A stretch of 64,000 nt of DNA from Candidatus Cohnella colombiensis (GCA_029203125.1 CP119317.1:3410001-3474000); one strand, 5' to 3'; positions 32,037 to 41,526 are shown, counted from the first letter of the stretch. Made by a program: numbers and translations. Notes: a model not told the origin generated them from the sequence alone.

Positions 32037-32276
32037 TTAGACTGCTTCTTCAGGTGAGGCAGCTACCAAAGGCAATTCTTGATTTTTCTGAAACAGTGGA
32101 AATACAATGCCAAACATCATAATTTGTACGCCGCCAATTAAAAATCCGATACCAATCATTAAGCCAAGATTTCTATCATTAAATTGAGCGATATTCATTA
32201 TACTTACCACAATACCAACGACGATTGCGATCATCGCCATCCATTTCAACACGCGCGCCATCTCGCGATTTTTCAT
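32037..32276 (-). CDS. Small two-helix membrane protein
   Basis: Family not recognised. It has 79 residues when started at the ATG at 32276 (GGGGGTG six bases upstream gives MKNREMARVLKW); the upstream open frame lacks a site. There are two membrane helices (about 9-31 and 38-62) joined by NIAQFNDRN, and a short soluble tail ending in PEEAV. It has its own terminator. It lies upstream of qoxA on the same strand but is separated by that terminator. Confidence 0.75.
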   Translation of the reverse strand: MKNREMARVLKWMAMIAIVVGIVVSIMNIAQFNDRNLGLMIGIGFLIGGVQIMMFGIVFPLFQKNQELPLVAASPEEAV

Positions 32277-32415
32277 GTCGGTCACCCCCATAATGTAAGC
32301 GCTTCGATATGTGAACATTGTATCACGAAAATGTGACAATTTAAAGTCGAAACTCAATTTTCTCGTTCATATCAATCCCCTACTTAAGTCTGGGTTTGCC
32401 TGCAACTTGCGACGG

Positions 32416-32445
32416 TTACACAGCACATGAATTAAAGTGTACAAT
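32416..32445 (+). promoter_or_regulatory. Promoter of the DUF4097-like gene
   Basis: TTACAC (32416-32421), 18 bp, TACAAT (32440-32445), about 50 bp before the TTG start at 32499. Confidence 0.55.
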
Positions 32446-32498
32446 ATTGGTATATCATTCATGATTTTGGCACGATGCCACGAAGGAGATTGACCGTA

Positions 32499-33374
32499 TT
32501 GAAGAGAATATTAAAAGTATTTATTGGAATATTATTGATTTTAATCGGCTTGGCAGGGATTGCTACATATCAGTGGAATATAACAGCAAAGAACCTTACT
32601 GCTTTCGAGCACAAGTGGACTTTCACCGCTGAAGAACTTCGGCAACTTCATATATCTAGCGATCTGAAGCTAGAATTGGTATACGTAAGAAGCACGGACG
32701 GTACGAATTCGATTGAACTAGAAGGTTACGGTACGAAGAACACAATTTCTCACGTTGTTGATACAGCCATAAGCAATCATAAATTAAAGTTGGACCTGGG
32801 AATCAGCCCGTCGGATTGGCTTAATTTTGTAAGTTTCTTGAACTTTAATCAATACAATGTCACACAGAGGATGATCATTACTGTCTCAGAAGATGTGGCG
32901 CTTGATTCTCTCCATATAAACGTGAATACCGGAAGCATGACCTTAAAGGACGCAGCACTCCTTCAAATTGATCAAGCAACGATTGCCGTCGATGCAGGAA
33001 ATATGACGATCGACAACTTCAAAGCAAATCACCTTAAAGCTACTGTGAATGCTGGGAGTATAACAGGAAACAACATCCAAGCCGATATGGATCTCTCCGT
33101 TAATGCAGGAAGCCTTGTATTTAAAGATACTATAGGGCCAGCGGTCATTCGAGTCGATGTGGGGAATGCGAAGATTTATAAGTTAGATACAGCCAACTTA
33201 GACTTAGTTGTAAATGTCGGTAATGCCCTAGTTCATCTTCCATCCCAATTCGCGGGCGATTTCGACCTGGATAGTGATATTGGTAAAATTACGTCGCCTG
33301 CAGCCAAAAAGTTGACTAATGACATCATCAGAGCAAGAGTCGATGTGGGGAATATTACGATTGAACAGGAATAA
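32499..33374 (+). CDS. Membrane-anchored DUF4097-like beta-repeat protein
   Basis: About 291 residues from the TTG at 32499, which has AAGGAG ten bases upstream. One N-terminal membrane helix (about 4-24, IFIGILLILIGLAGIATY) precedes an all-beta domain. From about 150 on, that domain is a repetitive right-handed-helix pattern: SLHINVNTGSMTL, TIAVDAGNMTI, KATVNAGSITG, LSVNAGSLVF, IRVDVGNAKI, LVVNVGNALV, DLDSDIGKI, RVDVGNITI. Such DUF4097 (YvlB-like) proteins often accompany small regulators or stress membranes. It is followed 17 bp later by a membrane protein, probably one operon. Confidence 0.85.
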   Translation: MKRILKVFIGILLILIGLAGIATYQWNITAKNLTAFEHKWTFTAEELRQLHISSDLKLELVYVRSTDGTNSIELEGYGTKNTISHVVDTAISNHKLKLDLGISPSDWLNFVSFLNFNQYNVTQRMIITVSEDVALDSLHINVNTGSMTLKDAALLQIDQATIAVDAGNMTIDNFKANHLKATVNAGSITGNNIQADMDLSVNAGSLVFKDTIGPAVIRVDVGNAKIYKLDTANLDLVVNVGNALVHLPSQFAGDFDLDSDIGKITSPAAKKLTNDIIRARVDVGNITIEQE

Positions 33375-33391
33375 ATAAGGAGGCAATATGG

Positions 33392-34003
33392 ATGTTTAAT
33401 CTGCTAAGTAACACTCAGCTAGCTAGTGCACTGCTCTTATTGCTACTATCATGGTCTGTCGGCAGAAAAGCATCCCGCCTCATTCAAGGCGGATCCTTTG
33501 AGCGGTTGCACCGCAAGACCAGAAAGCTACTAGTATGGACTATTTTGCTCACCATTCCATCAATTGCGATTATTATTGTAACGTTATTGATGACTTATTG
33601 GCTTGAAGTTAAGTTATGGGATGATCGAATTTTAATGCATATCTTACTCGTCGGCGTGCCGTTACTTGGGGTTTGGCTGCTTGCCACCCCTCGTCTATGG
33701 AAGCTATTGCGGATTTCGGCATCGACGAACGGAGCACCGCTACCCGTAAACATTCGCAGCGACGTCTCTCATCCATTCATCGTCGTTCCGTTTCAAGCTT
33801 TCTCTCTCGGTGCCGTAACTTTGTTTTATTTTGCATTCGTAACGCCTGTTCCCATTACCGAGATGAAAATTACGATCCCATTACTCATCTACATCTGCAC
33901 CATTATTATCTCATGGAAGCTACAACACAAACGCTGGCAGCATATTAACGACCAACAAGCTGGACTGTCTATGGAGAATTCCGCAGACGTCACTTCCGCT
34001 TAA
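33392..34003 (+). CDS. Four-helix membrane protein of unknown function
   Basis: It has 203 residues with four to five predicted membrane helices (about 8-22, 46-70, 80-98, 128-146, 152-168), a basic loop (GRKASRLIQGG, HRKTRKLLV) and a polar tail. AAGGAGG precedes the ATG. It is downstream of the DUF4097-like gene and likely its partner. The end overlaps the convergent glpD stop by four bases. No family name can be given. Confidence 0.75.
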   Translation: MFNLLSNTQLASALLLLLLSWSVGRKASRLIQGGSFERLHRKTRKLLVWTILLTIPSIAIIIVTLLMTYWLEVKLWDDRILMHILLVGVPLLGVWLLATPRLWKLLRISASTNGAPLPVNIRSDVSHPFIVVPFQAFSLGAVTLFYFAFVTPVPITEMKITIPLLIYICTIIISWKLQHKRWQHINDQQAGLSMENSADVTSA

Positions 34004-35697
34004 TGCACTGCCGTTGATGCCTCATAAGTGAACACCACCAGCTCTTCTCGATATTGCTGACTTTGTGAGTCGTTCCACCCAAGCAGTTGCGCCATCATCG
34101 CATGGACCGCATTGCTCCACTGGTGAACTTCAGCGATATTGAAGAAGAGCTTTCCTGTGCGACGGATCCAGAAGTCGGCTGGTTTTACGACACATTCCTC
34201 GTAAATGGCATAATGCAGCTCTGCTGCGAGATCAAGTACAACTTCATATTGCTCGGCTACTTTTCTAACCCTTTCATCTTCCGCATACCGAAAGAGCTTC
34301 GAAGCATTCGATCCATATTGTCGCGCAAGCCTTTCTGCTGACTCTGGGCTTAATCCTGCTGCAACTCCCTCAGCTATTCGTGCTTCCACATATTTGGGGA
34401 ACCCTTCAGAGCCCCCAACCTCACCACCTGAGATTGGGATATGCTTCGTATCCGATGAACGGTTGCTCGTTATCCCTTTCACAGCTAACCTCTCGACAAC
34501 ACGTTGCACAACCGACTCCGCCATTTTTCGATATCCCGTTAATTTGCCTCCCGCAATGGAGATAAGACCTGTCGGCGACACGAACACCTCATCGCGACGC
34601 GAAATTTCTGATGGGTCTTTGCCTTCCTGTTGAATGAGCGGGCGCAGCCCTGCCCAGCTTGACTCGATATCTGGATCAACTAACTTTAAGCTTGGAAAAA
34701 TCTGATTTACTGCGTTTAACAGGTAACTGCGATCTTGCTCAGTCACCTGCGGATGTGCAATGTCTCCCGTATAATTCGTGTCTGTCGTTCCAAAATAAGT
34801 TTTGCCCTCGCGCGGAATTGCAAACACCATGCGTCCATCCGGTGTATCGAAGTACACCGCTTGCGAGAGTGGAAATCGGCTTCGATCAAACACAAGGTGT
34901 ACACCTTTCGTTAGGCGCAATGTCTTCCCTTGCTTAGAGCCATCCTTATCGCGTAGTTCATCCACCCAGGGGCCAGTCGCATTCACAATCGTCGGCGCTT
35001 TCAATTCATATACTTCGCCACTAATCTGATCGCTAATGCTCGCTCCTATCAATTGATCTCCTTCATAAAGGAACGACTCTACCTTGGCGTAGTTCACACT
35101 GATCGCGCCTAACTCAACTGCCTTTTTCATCACTTCAATCGTTAATCTTGCATCATCTGTTCGATATTCAACATAATATCCACTTCCTAATAGCCCTTCG
35201 CGCTTCAGCAAAGGTTCCTTAAGTAGTGTCTGCTCCGTGTTGAACATAAGTCGGCGTTCTCCTCGTTTCACGCCCGCAAGGAAATCATAGACTCGCAGTC
35301 CAAGCGAGGTCATAATCGGTCCGAACGTGCCTCCACGATAGAAAGGAAGCATCATCCATTCTGGAGTCGTCACATGTGGTCCATTCTCATATACAATCGC
35401 GCGCTCTTTGCCTACTTCCGCAACGACACCGATTTCAAATTGCTTCAAATATCTAAGTCCGCCATGTACGAGCTTCGTCGAACGGCTAGACGTTCCGGCT
35501 GCAAAGTCTTGCATCTCGACCACCAAAGTACGAATGCCACGGGAGGCTGCATTGAGTGCAATGCCAGCACCCGTAATCCCACCTCCGATAACGAGCAAAT
35601 CGATTCCATTACTTGCTGCCTGTCGAAGCTTCTCTGCTCTATTTAATGATGAAAAAGTGCCATCGTTGATAGGATTGATCAGATTATCATTTGTCAT
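34000..35697 (-). CDS. glpD: Aerobic glycerol-3-phosphate dehydrogenase
   Basis: A membrane-associated FAD enzyme that oxidises sn-glycerol-3-phosphate to dihydroxyacetone phosphate and passes electrons to the quinone pool, feeding the quinol oxidase encoded nearby. About 565 residues from the ATG at 35697. The FAD Rossmann motif is VIGGGITGAGIALNAA; further family stretches are TSSRSTKLVHGGLRYL, VHLVFDRSRFPL and SIAGGKLTGYRKMAE. GAGGGG precedes the start. It follows glpK directly. Confidence 0.96.
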   Translation of the reverse strand: MTNDNLINPINDGTFSSLNRAEKLRQAASNGIDLLVIGGGITGAGIALNAASRGIRTLVVEMQDFAAGTSSRSTKLVHGGLRYLKQFEIGVVAEVGKERAIVYENGPHVTTPEWMMLPFYRGGTFGPIMTSLGLRVYDFLAGVKRGERRLMFNTEQTLLKEPLLKREGLLGSGYYVEYRTDDARLTIEVMKKAVELGAISVNYAKVESFLYEGDQLIGASISDQISGEVYELKAPTIVNATGPWVDELRDKDGSKQGKTLRLTKGVHLVFDRSRFPLSQAVYFDTPDGRMVFAIPREGKTYFGTTDTNYTGDIAHPQVTEQDRSYLLNAVNQIFPSLKLVDPDIESSWAGLRPLIQQEGKDPSEISRRDEVFVSPTGLISIAGGKLTGYRKMAESVVQRVVERLAVKGITSNRSSDTKHIPISGGEVGGSEGFPKYVEARIAEGVAAGLSPESAERLARQYGSNASKLFRYAEDERVRKVAEQYEVVLDLAAELHYAIYEECVVKPADFWIRRTGKLFFNIAEVHQWSNAVHAMMAQLLGWNDSQSQQYREELVVFTYEASTAVH

Positions 35698-35711
35698 TTT
35701 GACAATTCCCC

Positions 35712-37199
35712 TCAAGCGAAAGCTATCGCTGCACGTACTGCTTTTATCCAGCCACTATACAGTTCATCACGATGACTCTCTTCCATTCGCGGGACGAATA
35801 GTCGATCAATCACCCGAAGCTCACGAAGCTCCTCTCTATTGCTCCAATATCCAACTGCCAATCCCGCAAGATAGGCTGCGCCAAGCGCTGTCGACTCTTG
35901 ATTGTATGGACGATCAACGGTAACGCCTAGCATATCGCTTTGGAATTGCATGAGTAGATTATTCATTACAACACCGCCATCAACACATACCTTCACAAGC
36001 TTTATACCCGAATCTTGCTCCATGACGTTCAAGACATCTTTGGATTGATAGGCGAGCGACTCCAGCGCTGCACGCACAAAGTGGGCCTTCGTCGTACCTC
36101 GCGTCATACCGAATGCTGCGCCTCTCACTGCACTGTTCCAGTAGGGAGTTCCGAGTCCAACGAACGCAGGAACAACATATACCCCCTCTGTCGAATCGAC
36201 GCTCGCAGCAAGTTGCTCCGACTCCGCCGAGGTTGCGATCAGCCCCAACTCATCACGTACCCATTGAATCGCAGAGCCTGCTACGAATACACTGCCTTCA
36301 AGTGCATATTCCGTCTTTCCGTTCAATTGCCAAGCAACAGTTGTGAGCAAGCCGTGCTCTGACTTCTTCGCTTCGGTTCCTGTATTCATGAGCATGAAGC
36401 AGCCTGTGCCATACGTATTTTTCACATCGCCCGGTTCGTGGCAGCCTTGCCCGAAGAGCGCGGCTTGCTGATCCCCGACGACCGCAGCAATCGGAATGGC
36501 CGCACCAAACCACTCTGTATCCGTATATCCATAAACCTCAGATGTAGAACGAACCTCCGGTAGCATGTTCGCAGGAACATCTAAGATCGCTAACAGCTCT
36601 TCATCCCACTTCATTTCGTGAATATTGAACATTAACGTACGGGAAGCATTAGAAGGATCTGTCACATGAACACGCCCACCTGTCAACTTCCAGACGAGCC
36701 AGCTATCAATCGTACCGAAGAGAAGATCGCCATGCTCCGCAGCTTCGCGTACATTCTTCGATTGTTGCAGCATCCAACTAACCTTCGTCCCGGAAAAATA
36801 AGGATCAATTAATAACCCTGTTTTTTCTTGAAACAATGACTCATATCCCTCACTCTTTAACTGTTCGCAAATTGTGGCCGTCTGTCTCGATTGCCACACA
36901 ATCGCCTCTCGAACTGGAACGCCAGTCGTACGGTCCCACAGGACAGTCGTCTCGCGCTGATTTGTAATTCCCATTGCGGCAACTTGTTCCGGAGAAACTC
37001 CAGTCTGTACGAAAACTTCACGGATCACGTTAAGTGCGGATTGCCAAATATGCTCCGCATCAACTTCAACCCAGCCAGGCTTAGCATAGTGAAGCGAAAG
37101 TACTTCTCGCACTACGCCATGCACGTTACCAGAACGGTCTACAAGCATTGCCCTCGTACTCGTCGTTCCTTGATCTAATGAGAGAATATAGGTTTCCAA
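35712..37199 (-). CDS. glpK: Glycerol kinase
   Basis: Phosphorylates glycerol to glycerol-3-phosphate. About 495 residues. ATP and substrate motifs are SLDQGTTSTRAMLVDR, GITNQRETTVLWDR, YGTGCFMLMNTG and the FGGY signature region DGGVVMNNLLMQFQ. The His phosphorylated by the PTS (in the LLTTVAWQL neighbourhood of Firmicute GlpK) is not evident. TTG at 37199 has GGGGG eight bases upstream; a TTG two codons earlier is too close. No glpF is adjacent. The leader holds an extra hairpin (37328-37369). Confidence 0.95.
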   Translation of the reverse strand: METYILSLDQGTTSTRAMLVDRSGNVHGVVREVLSLHYAKPGWVEVDAEHIWQSALNVIREVFVQTGVSPEQVAAMGITNQRETTVLWDRTTGVPVREAIVWQSRQTATICEQLKSEGYESLFQEKTGLLIDPYFSGTKVSWMLQQSKNVREAAEHGDLLFGTIDSWLVWKLTGGRVHVTDPSNASRTLMFNIHEMKWDEELLAILDVPANMLPEVRSTSEVYGYTDTEWFGAAIPIAAVVGDQQAALFGQGCHEPGDVKNTYGTGCFMLMNTGTEAKKSEHGLLTTVAWQLNGKTEYALEGSVFVAGSAIQWVRDELGLIATSAESEQLAASVDSTEGVYVVPAFVGLGTPYWNSAVRGAAFGMTRGTTKAHFVRAALESLAYQSKDVLNVMEQDSGIKLVKVCVDGGVVMNNLLMQFQSDMLGVTVDRPYNQESTALGAAYLAGLAVGYWSNREELRELRVIDRLFVPRMEESHRDELYSGWIKAVRAAIAFA

Positions 37200-37261
37200 T
37201 CGCAATTTCCCCCTATCGTTGCACCTTATATACTACGACGCACAAAACCTAGTTTATTCTC

Positions 37262-37290
37262 AATATGACAGATCAACTGGTGATTGACAA
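37262..37290 (-). promoter_or_regulatory. Candidate promoter of glpK-glpD
   Basis: On the minus strand TTGTCA (37285-37290), 17 bp, CATATT (37262-37267), about 60 bp before glpK. It lies downstream of the 37328-37369 hairpin, which weakens an attenuator reading of that hairpin. Confidence 0.45.
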
Positions 37291-37327
37291 TGGTTTCTGA
37301 GCCTAGTTACACATACATTTTCGATGC

Positions 37328-37369
37328 AAAAAAAGCACCTTACAAGTCATCAATAGACTCGTACGGTGC
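37328..37369 (-). terminator. Terminator hairpin upstream of glpK
   Basis: On the minus strand GCACC-TAC-AGT pairs with ACT-GTA-GGTGC and seven or eight T follow. The EAL gene has its own terminator at 37670, so this one is either a second barrier or a glpK leader attenuator. Confidence 0.75.
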
Positions 37370-37394
37370 TGATTTTCTTACCTTAAGTAGGCTC

Positions 37395-37600
37395 ATTTAT
37401 GTCACTTAGCGGACATGAGAGCTCTTATTTGCTTCCAATTGCCCATTCCCGGCACTTAGCGGACATGAGAGACGTTATATGCAATAAATCATGCAAATTC
37501 GTTGCTAAAATGTACAAATAAGGGCTGTGGTGTCCGATCTATGCTTAAAAATCCCACTAAATCGTCAAATAGCGTCTCTCATGTCCGCTAAAAACATTGA
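37395..37600. repeat. Gene-free stretch with TAGCGGACATGAGAG repeats
   Basis: CACTTAGCGGACATGAGAG occurs twice in direct orientation (37403-37421, 37453-37471) and once inverted (CTCTCATGTCCGCTA, 37576-37590). The copy at 37453-37476 and the inverted one can pair over about 16 bp (GTCTCTCATGTCCGCTA). No gene is seen between 37206 and 37744. Confidence 0.8.
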
Positions 37601-37669
37601 AGCCTAGCTAACTAAACCACCTTCGAAATCATACCCGGAATACGCTTCGGAGTCATCAATTGCTACGTC

Positions 37670-37718
37670 AAAAAAAACCGCAATCAGCGTCCAAAGTGGA
37701 CCACACCGAGTTGCGGCT
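37670..37718 (-). terminator. Terminator of the GGDEF/EAL gene
   Basis: On the minus strand CCGCAA...TTGCGG with an inner GGTCCACTTTGGAC-type stem, followed by eight T, 25 bp past the stop. Confidence 0.8.
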
Positions 37719-37744
37719 TTCTATTAAACTTACAGGCTATAGCA

Positions 37745-40700
37745 TCAAGTTGATATATTTTTATAATAAGCAATAAATTGATCCGACGGCATCGGACGTC
37801 CCATAAAGTAGCCCTGAATCCGATCGCATTCAAGCTCCTGCAACCGTCGTAGCTGCTGCTCCGTCTCCACTCCCTCAGCTGTAACTGAGAGCCCCAAACG
37901 GTGCGACATATCTATGATCCCTTTGGAAATCGCCTCATCGTGGTGATCCTCAATCATGTTCAAAATAAACGAAGGATCAATTTTCACCATATGGATAGGC
38001 AGTTTCTTGAGCAATACGAGTGATGATTGTCCGATCCCAAAGTCATCAATCGCAATTTTCACCCCAATGTCCACAAGCTCACGCAGTACCTTGATGCTAT
38101 GTTCAATATCTAAAACCGCCATATATTCTGTAATTTCCAAGCATAAATTCGACGGTCTAATTCCTGTATCCTTCAACACCTTGCGAATCCGTTCCGGGAA
38201 GAAGCCTTGCTGAAATTGCTGTGCTGAGATATTCACCGACACAACAATATCCGTTAATCCCTCGTTGATCCAGCGCATACACTCCATACACGCCTTCTCA
38301 AGCACCCACTGTCCGATCGGTATAATGAGTCCTGTCTCCTCCGCAAGCGGAATGAAATCCCCCGGCGAGACCTGCTTTCCATCCGGCGTATTCCAGCGAA
38401 TTAGAGCTTCCGCCCCGTACACTTTCCCTGAAGCAAGTGCGATTTGCGGTTGAAAATGTAGCACAAACTCCGATTGCTCAAGCGCGCGTCTCAGCCCATT
38501 TTCCATCCACACTCTCTCAGATTGCTGCGAACCTAGCTCCGGCGTATAGATTCGCATCCGATTACCACCCGATCGTTTCGTCTGATACATCGCAATATCT
38601 GCAAATTGAATTAACAATTCAGCATCTTCACCATGTGTCGGATAGAGGCTTACTCCGATACTCGCCGACAAGAAAAATTCCATCCCTTTGAGCACGTAAG
38701 CTTTAGAAAGTCTCTTCAGCAACCGATCGGCGACAAGATGGACAGCCTTCTCGCTCTCTATGTTCGGCAACAATACGATGAACTCATCGCCCCCAAGCCG
38801 TGCGATTGTATCCTGTTCATAAAGACAATCTTGAAGCTGTAACGCCACTTGGCACAATAGCTCGTCCCCGACTTGATGACCCATCGTATCATTAACAAGC
38901 TTGAACCGATCAAGGTCGATCATAAATACAGCAAGCTTCCCACCACTTTGGATGCGCTCATCAAGCGCCTTGCTCAGCCGATCATGGAACAGCAAGCGAT
39001 TGGGGAGGCCTGTCAATGCATCATGATATGCCATGGTCATGATTCTTGCTTCATTGTCCTTCTTCTCCGTAATATCCGTTAACGAGCCGATTAGACGAGT
39101 GACATTACCACCACTGTCTCTCATCACGTCGCCAGCCACATAAACCCACATCTGCTGACCTGATGAACCAACGATTCTGAATTCTAACGATATCGGTTGT
39201 TCATTCAATGGTTCACCTTTAAAAGTATGAACAAACGCTTCTCTTACATGGTCCCTATCTTCTGAATGAATTTGCTCCAATATTTTCAAAGAATCATCAG
39301 ACGCAATAACTCCTGCAGCGTTCAGTAGCATATAAGCACGAATGTTCCACTCAATCTTGTTCGACTTTATATTCCAATCCCAGATGCCATCATTGGTCGT
39401 GCGAGAAACAATTTCCAACTTCTCTGCAAACGAACGAATCCGGTTGAACAGCATCTCTCTTTCTAGCGCCACTGCAAGAATCGTAAAGCTATGACGAGAC
39501 AAATCATTCGCCACAAAGCTGTTCTGGGGATCAACAAGTGTCGACAGTGCGATATATCCCCAATCATGTAACTCCGTCTTGATTGGACGAAGGATGACCA
39601 TATCTTTTCCCCCAGGCTGAGCATCAGGAGGAAGATAGGCAACAGGAGGGAAATCCTCTAGTGCATATGCTTCTTCTAATGGAGGCAATGGGTCGCCGTG
39701 CCGACTAAATGTTTGCTTAATGACTAGTTTTTTTGTACCCATTTTATCGACTTCCCATAAGGCTAGGCAGCCCCAATGAGATAAATTCCAAAATAAATTG
39801 GAGATATGGATATTCTCCTGTTTCGTCGCCATGATGAGACCGCGCGTCATTTGATAGTGATTGGCTGTAGTTACATAAAGAGAATTGCGAGTCATCGAGA
39901 GCGATTTCGTCATCATAATAAATTCATCAGGTGTCGAAACAAATGTAGGATCAGCGCAACCACATGATGCGCGAGGGACAAAGAGCGCCTGAATATTCGT
40001 AAATCTAGGCACATCTTGTTGACCCTCTAGCAATCGATACAATATATTAACTGTCTCTCGCCCTATTGTTTCGAACGGTTGACGTACAGTCGTTAAGGAA
40101 GGATGACCCGTCGATGCTTGATGAATATCGTCAAAGCCAATGACGGCAATATCATCTGGAACTTTGTAGCCTTGCTTTTGCAATATATCAATTGCACCTA
40201 ACGCGTTTAGATCTGTTCCGCATACGAGCGCTGTAAACGGAATGCCACGCGACAGCAACTGCTGCGTCGCTTTTAAACCGCCGTCCAGCAAATTATCCTT
40301 CGCAAGCACAAACAGACGCTCATCAATCGGAATCCCCCGCTCCTTGAGTGCCTCACAATAACCCAAATATCGTTCATTCAAGTCGTATTGATCTGTATAT
40401 GCGATAAAAGCGATGTCACGATGACCGTGAGCATCGATTAGATGTAATACCGCTTGCTTCATGCTATCTATATTATTAAGAACTACAGAATAAGATTGGG
40501 ACGAATTGGATAAAAACCCGATTGCTACAACCGGCTTTGTGCTCCGATCCACCATTTCTTGGAACATAGCACTCACCGATGGCAACACAAATATCCATGC
40601 ATCTATGAGATTAAATGCCACAGGCTCTTCCATCTGAATCATTCCTAAATTTTCGTCCATTGCTTGAATGACGAACAATTGGGAATTTTTCATCGTCACG

Positions 40701-40789
40701 TACTCATGAATATACGGAATAATTCGACCATAATACTCCCCATCCAGGTGAGGGGTAATTACGCCAATCCGATATTCCTTTTCCACCAT
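37745..40789 (-). CDS. LacI-type sensor / PAS / GGDEF / EAL cyclic-di-GMP protein
   Basis: It has 1014 residues and no membrane segment. Residues about 1-275 are a LacI/PurR periplasmic-binding-fold sensor without the usual DNA-binding helix-turn-helix (IGVITPHLDGEYYGRIIPYI, ALVCGTDLNALGAIDIL, DDIAVIGFDDIHQAS, LTTVRQPFETIGRETV). A helical/GAF-like linker runs to about 450, and a PAS domain with its C-cap to about 580 (TRLIGSLTDITEKK). GGDEF follows (intact RLGGDEFIVLLP near 665), then EAL (YGAEALIRW near 790; IAIDDFGIGQSS; IQGYFMGRP). Both catalytic motifs look intact. It is a single gene, sensing a cytoplasmic sugar or nucleoside (inference). Confidence 0.93.
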   Translation of the reverse strand: MVEKEYRIGVITPHLDGEYYGRIIPYIHEYVTMKNSQLFVIQAMDENLGMIQMEEPVAFNLIDAWIFVLPSVSAMFQEMVDRSTKPVVAIGFLSNSSQSYSVVLNNIDSMKQAVLHLIDAHGHRDIAFIAYTDQYDLNERYLGYCEALKERGIPIDERLFVLAKDNLLDGGLKATQQLLSRGIPFTALVCGTDLNALGAIDILQKQGYKVPDDIAVIGFDDIHQASTGHPSLTTVRQPFETIGRETVNILYRLLEGQQDVPRFTNIQALFVPRASCGCADPTFVSTPDEFIMMTKSLSMTRNSLYVTTANHYQMTRGLIMATKQENIHISNLFWNLSHWGCLALWEVDKMGTKKLVIKQTFSRHGDPLPPLEEAYALEDFPPVAYLPPDAQPGGKDMVILRPIKTELHDWGYIALSTLVDPQNSFVANDLSRHSFTILAVALEREMLFNRIRSFAEKLEIVSRTTNDGIWDWNIKSNKIEWNIRAYMLLNAAGVIASDDSLKILEQIHSEDRDHVREAFVHTFKGEPLNEQPISLEFRIVGSSGQQMWVYVAGDVMRDSGGNVTRLIGSLTDITEKKDNEARIMTMAYHDALTGLPNRLLFHDRLSKALDERIQSGGKLAVFMIDLDRFKLVNDTMGHQVGDELLCQVALQLQDCLYEQDTIARLGGDEFIVLLPNIESEKAVHLVADRLLKRLSKAYVLKGMEFFLSASIGVSLYPTHGEDAELLIQFADIAMYQTKRSGGNRMRIYTPELGSQQSERVWMENGLRRALEQSEFVLHFQPQIALASGKVYGAEALIRWNTPDGKQVSPGDFIPLAEETGLIIPIGQWVLEKACMECMRWINEGLTDIVVSVNISAQQFQQGFFPERIRKVLKDTGIRPSNLCLEITEYMAVLDIEHSIKVLRELVDIGVKIAIDDFGIGQSSLVLLKKLPIHMVKIDPSFILNMIEDHHDEAISKGIIDMSHRLGLSVTAEGVETEQQLRRLQELECDRIQGYFMGRPMPSDQFIAYYKNIST

Positions 40790-40946
40790 GCATCCCTACT
40801 CTCTGTGCTGATCAAGAACGGTTATGTCTAACAATGATGTTCATCTATGTATTTTAACATGAGAATGATTGAATAAATATGTATTCTCTGTAACTTGAAC
40901 AACTTTATTTCGACACGATTCGTCAATTTTCTACTGCCTAAACTAG

Positions 40947-40975
40947 AAAAAGTCACCGGAACTGCTCCGATGACT
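40947..40975 (-). terminator. Terminator of the FMN-protein gene
   Basis: On the minus strand AGTCA-CGGA and TCCG-TGACT form a nine-bp stem with T5 after it. Confidence 0.75.
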
Positions 40976-41004
40976 CCATTTTCGACCGCTGACCTATTAT
41001 TCTC

Positions 41005-41526
41005 TTACTGCTGAAACATTCTACTCTCGTCGCGGGCATTTTCTTTTGCCGTAATCGCAGTCGGTATCAGCTTCAAAATTAACGTTCGGCTTCCTAGTGA
41101 AGACCGATATTTATCTACATGACTGCTAGCCAGTCGCTGATCATAATAACCAGGCACATATTTATCCAGCATACGCTGCATTGCACCTGTCGCTTCCTCT
41201 AAATCCTCCACAAACGTAACTTCTCCAAAAAGCATAACACTCATATATGCTGTATCCGTATGCGCTGGAACAGGTGAGGTCATGGTTCCGTTAGCTTCAC
41301 TCACGGTAAAGCAAGCCTGCGGATTACCTCTAATATATGAGACCTTGCGTCCTTCTTCTGCGCCATGCACATAGATGGCACCGTTCCACCATGTGAAGTT
41401 CAAAGGTACAACATACGGTTGATCCGCTGACGATAGTCCTAGAAAGCCTGTTTGTGCTCTCATGAGAAACGCATTGATTTTATCCTGATCCGTACATTCT
41501 AGCTTTGCCAATCTGACTGTAAACAT
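41005..41526 (-). CDS. Pyridoxamine-5'-phosphate-oxidase-like FMN-binding protein
   Basis: It has 173 residues with a split-barrel flavin-binding fold. Pattern: FLGLSSADQPYVVPLNFTWWNGAIYVHGAEEGRKVSYIRGNPQACFTV, as in the Nim/HugZ-like branch of the superfamily rather than true PdxH. It may reduce or bind a flavin or a nitro compound, or take part in B6 metabolism. It is divergent from a MocR/PdxR-type regulator 118 bp away, a very common pairing, which suggests that the regulator controls it. Confidence 0.88.
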   Translation of the reverse strand: MFTVRLAKLECTDQDKINAFLMRAQTGFLGLSSADQPYVVPLNFTWWNGAIYVHGAEEGRKVSYIRGNPQACFTVSEANGTMTSPVPAHTDTAYMSVMLFGEVTFVEDLEEATGAMQRMLDKYVPGYYDQRLASSHVDKYRSSLGSRTLILKLIPTAITAKENARDESRMFQQ

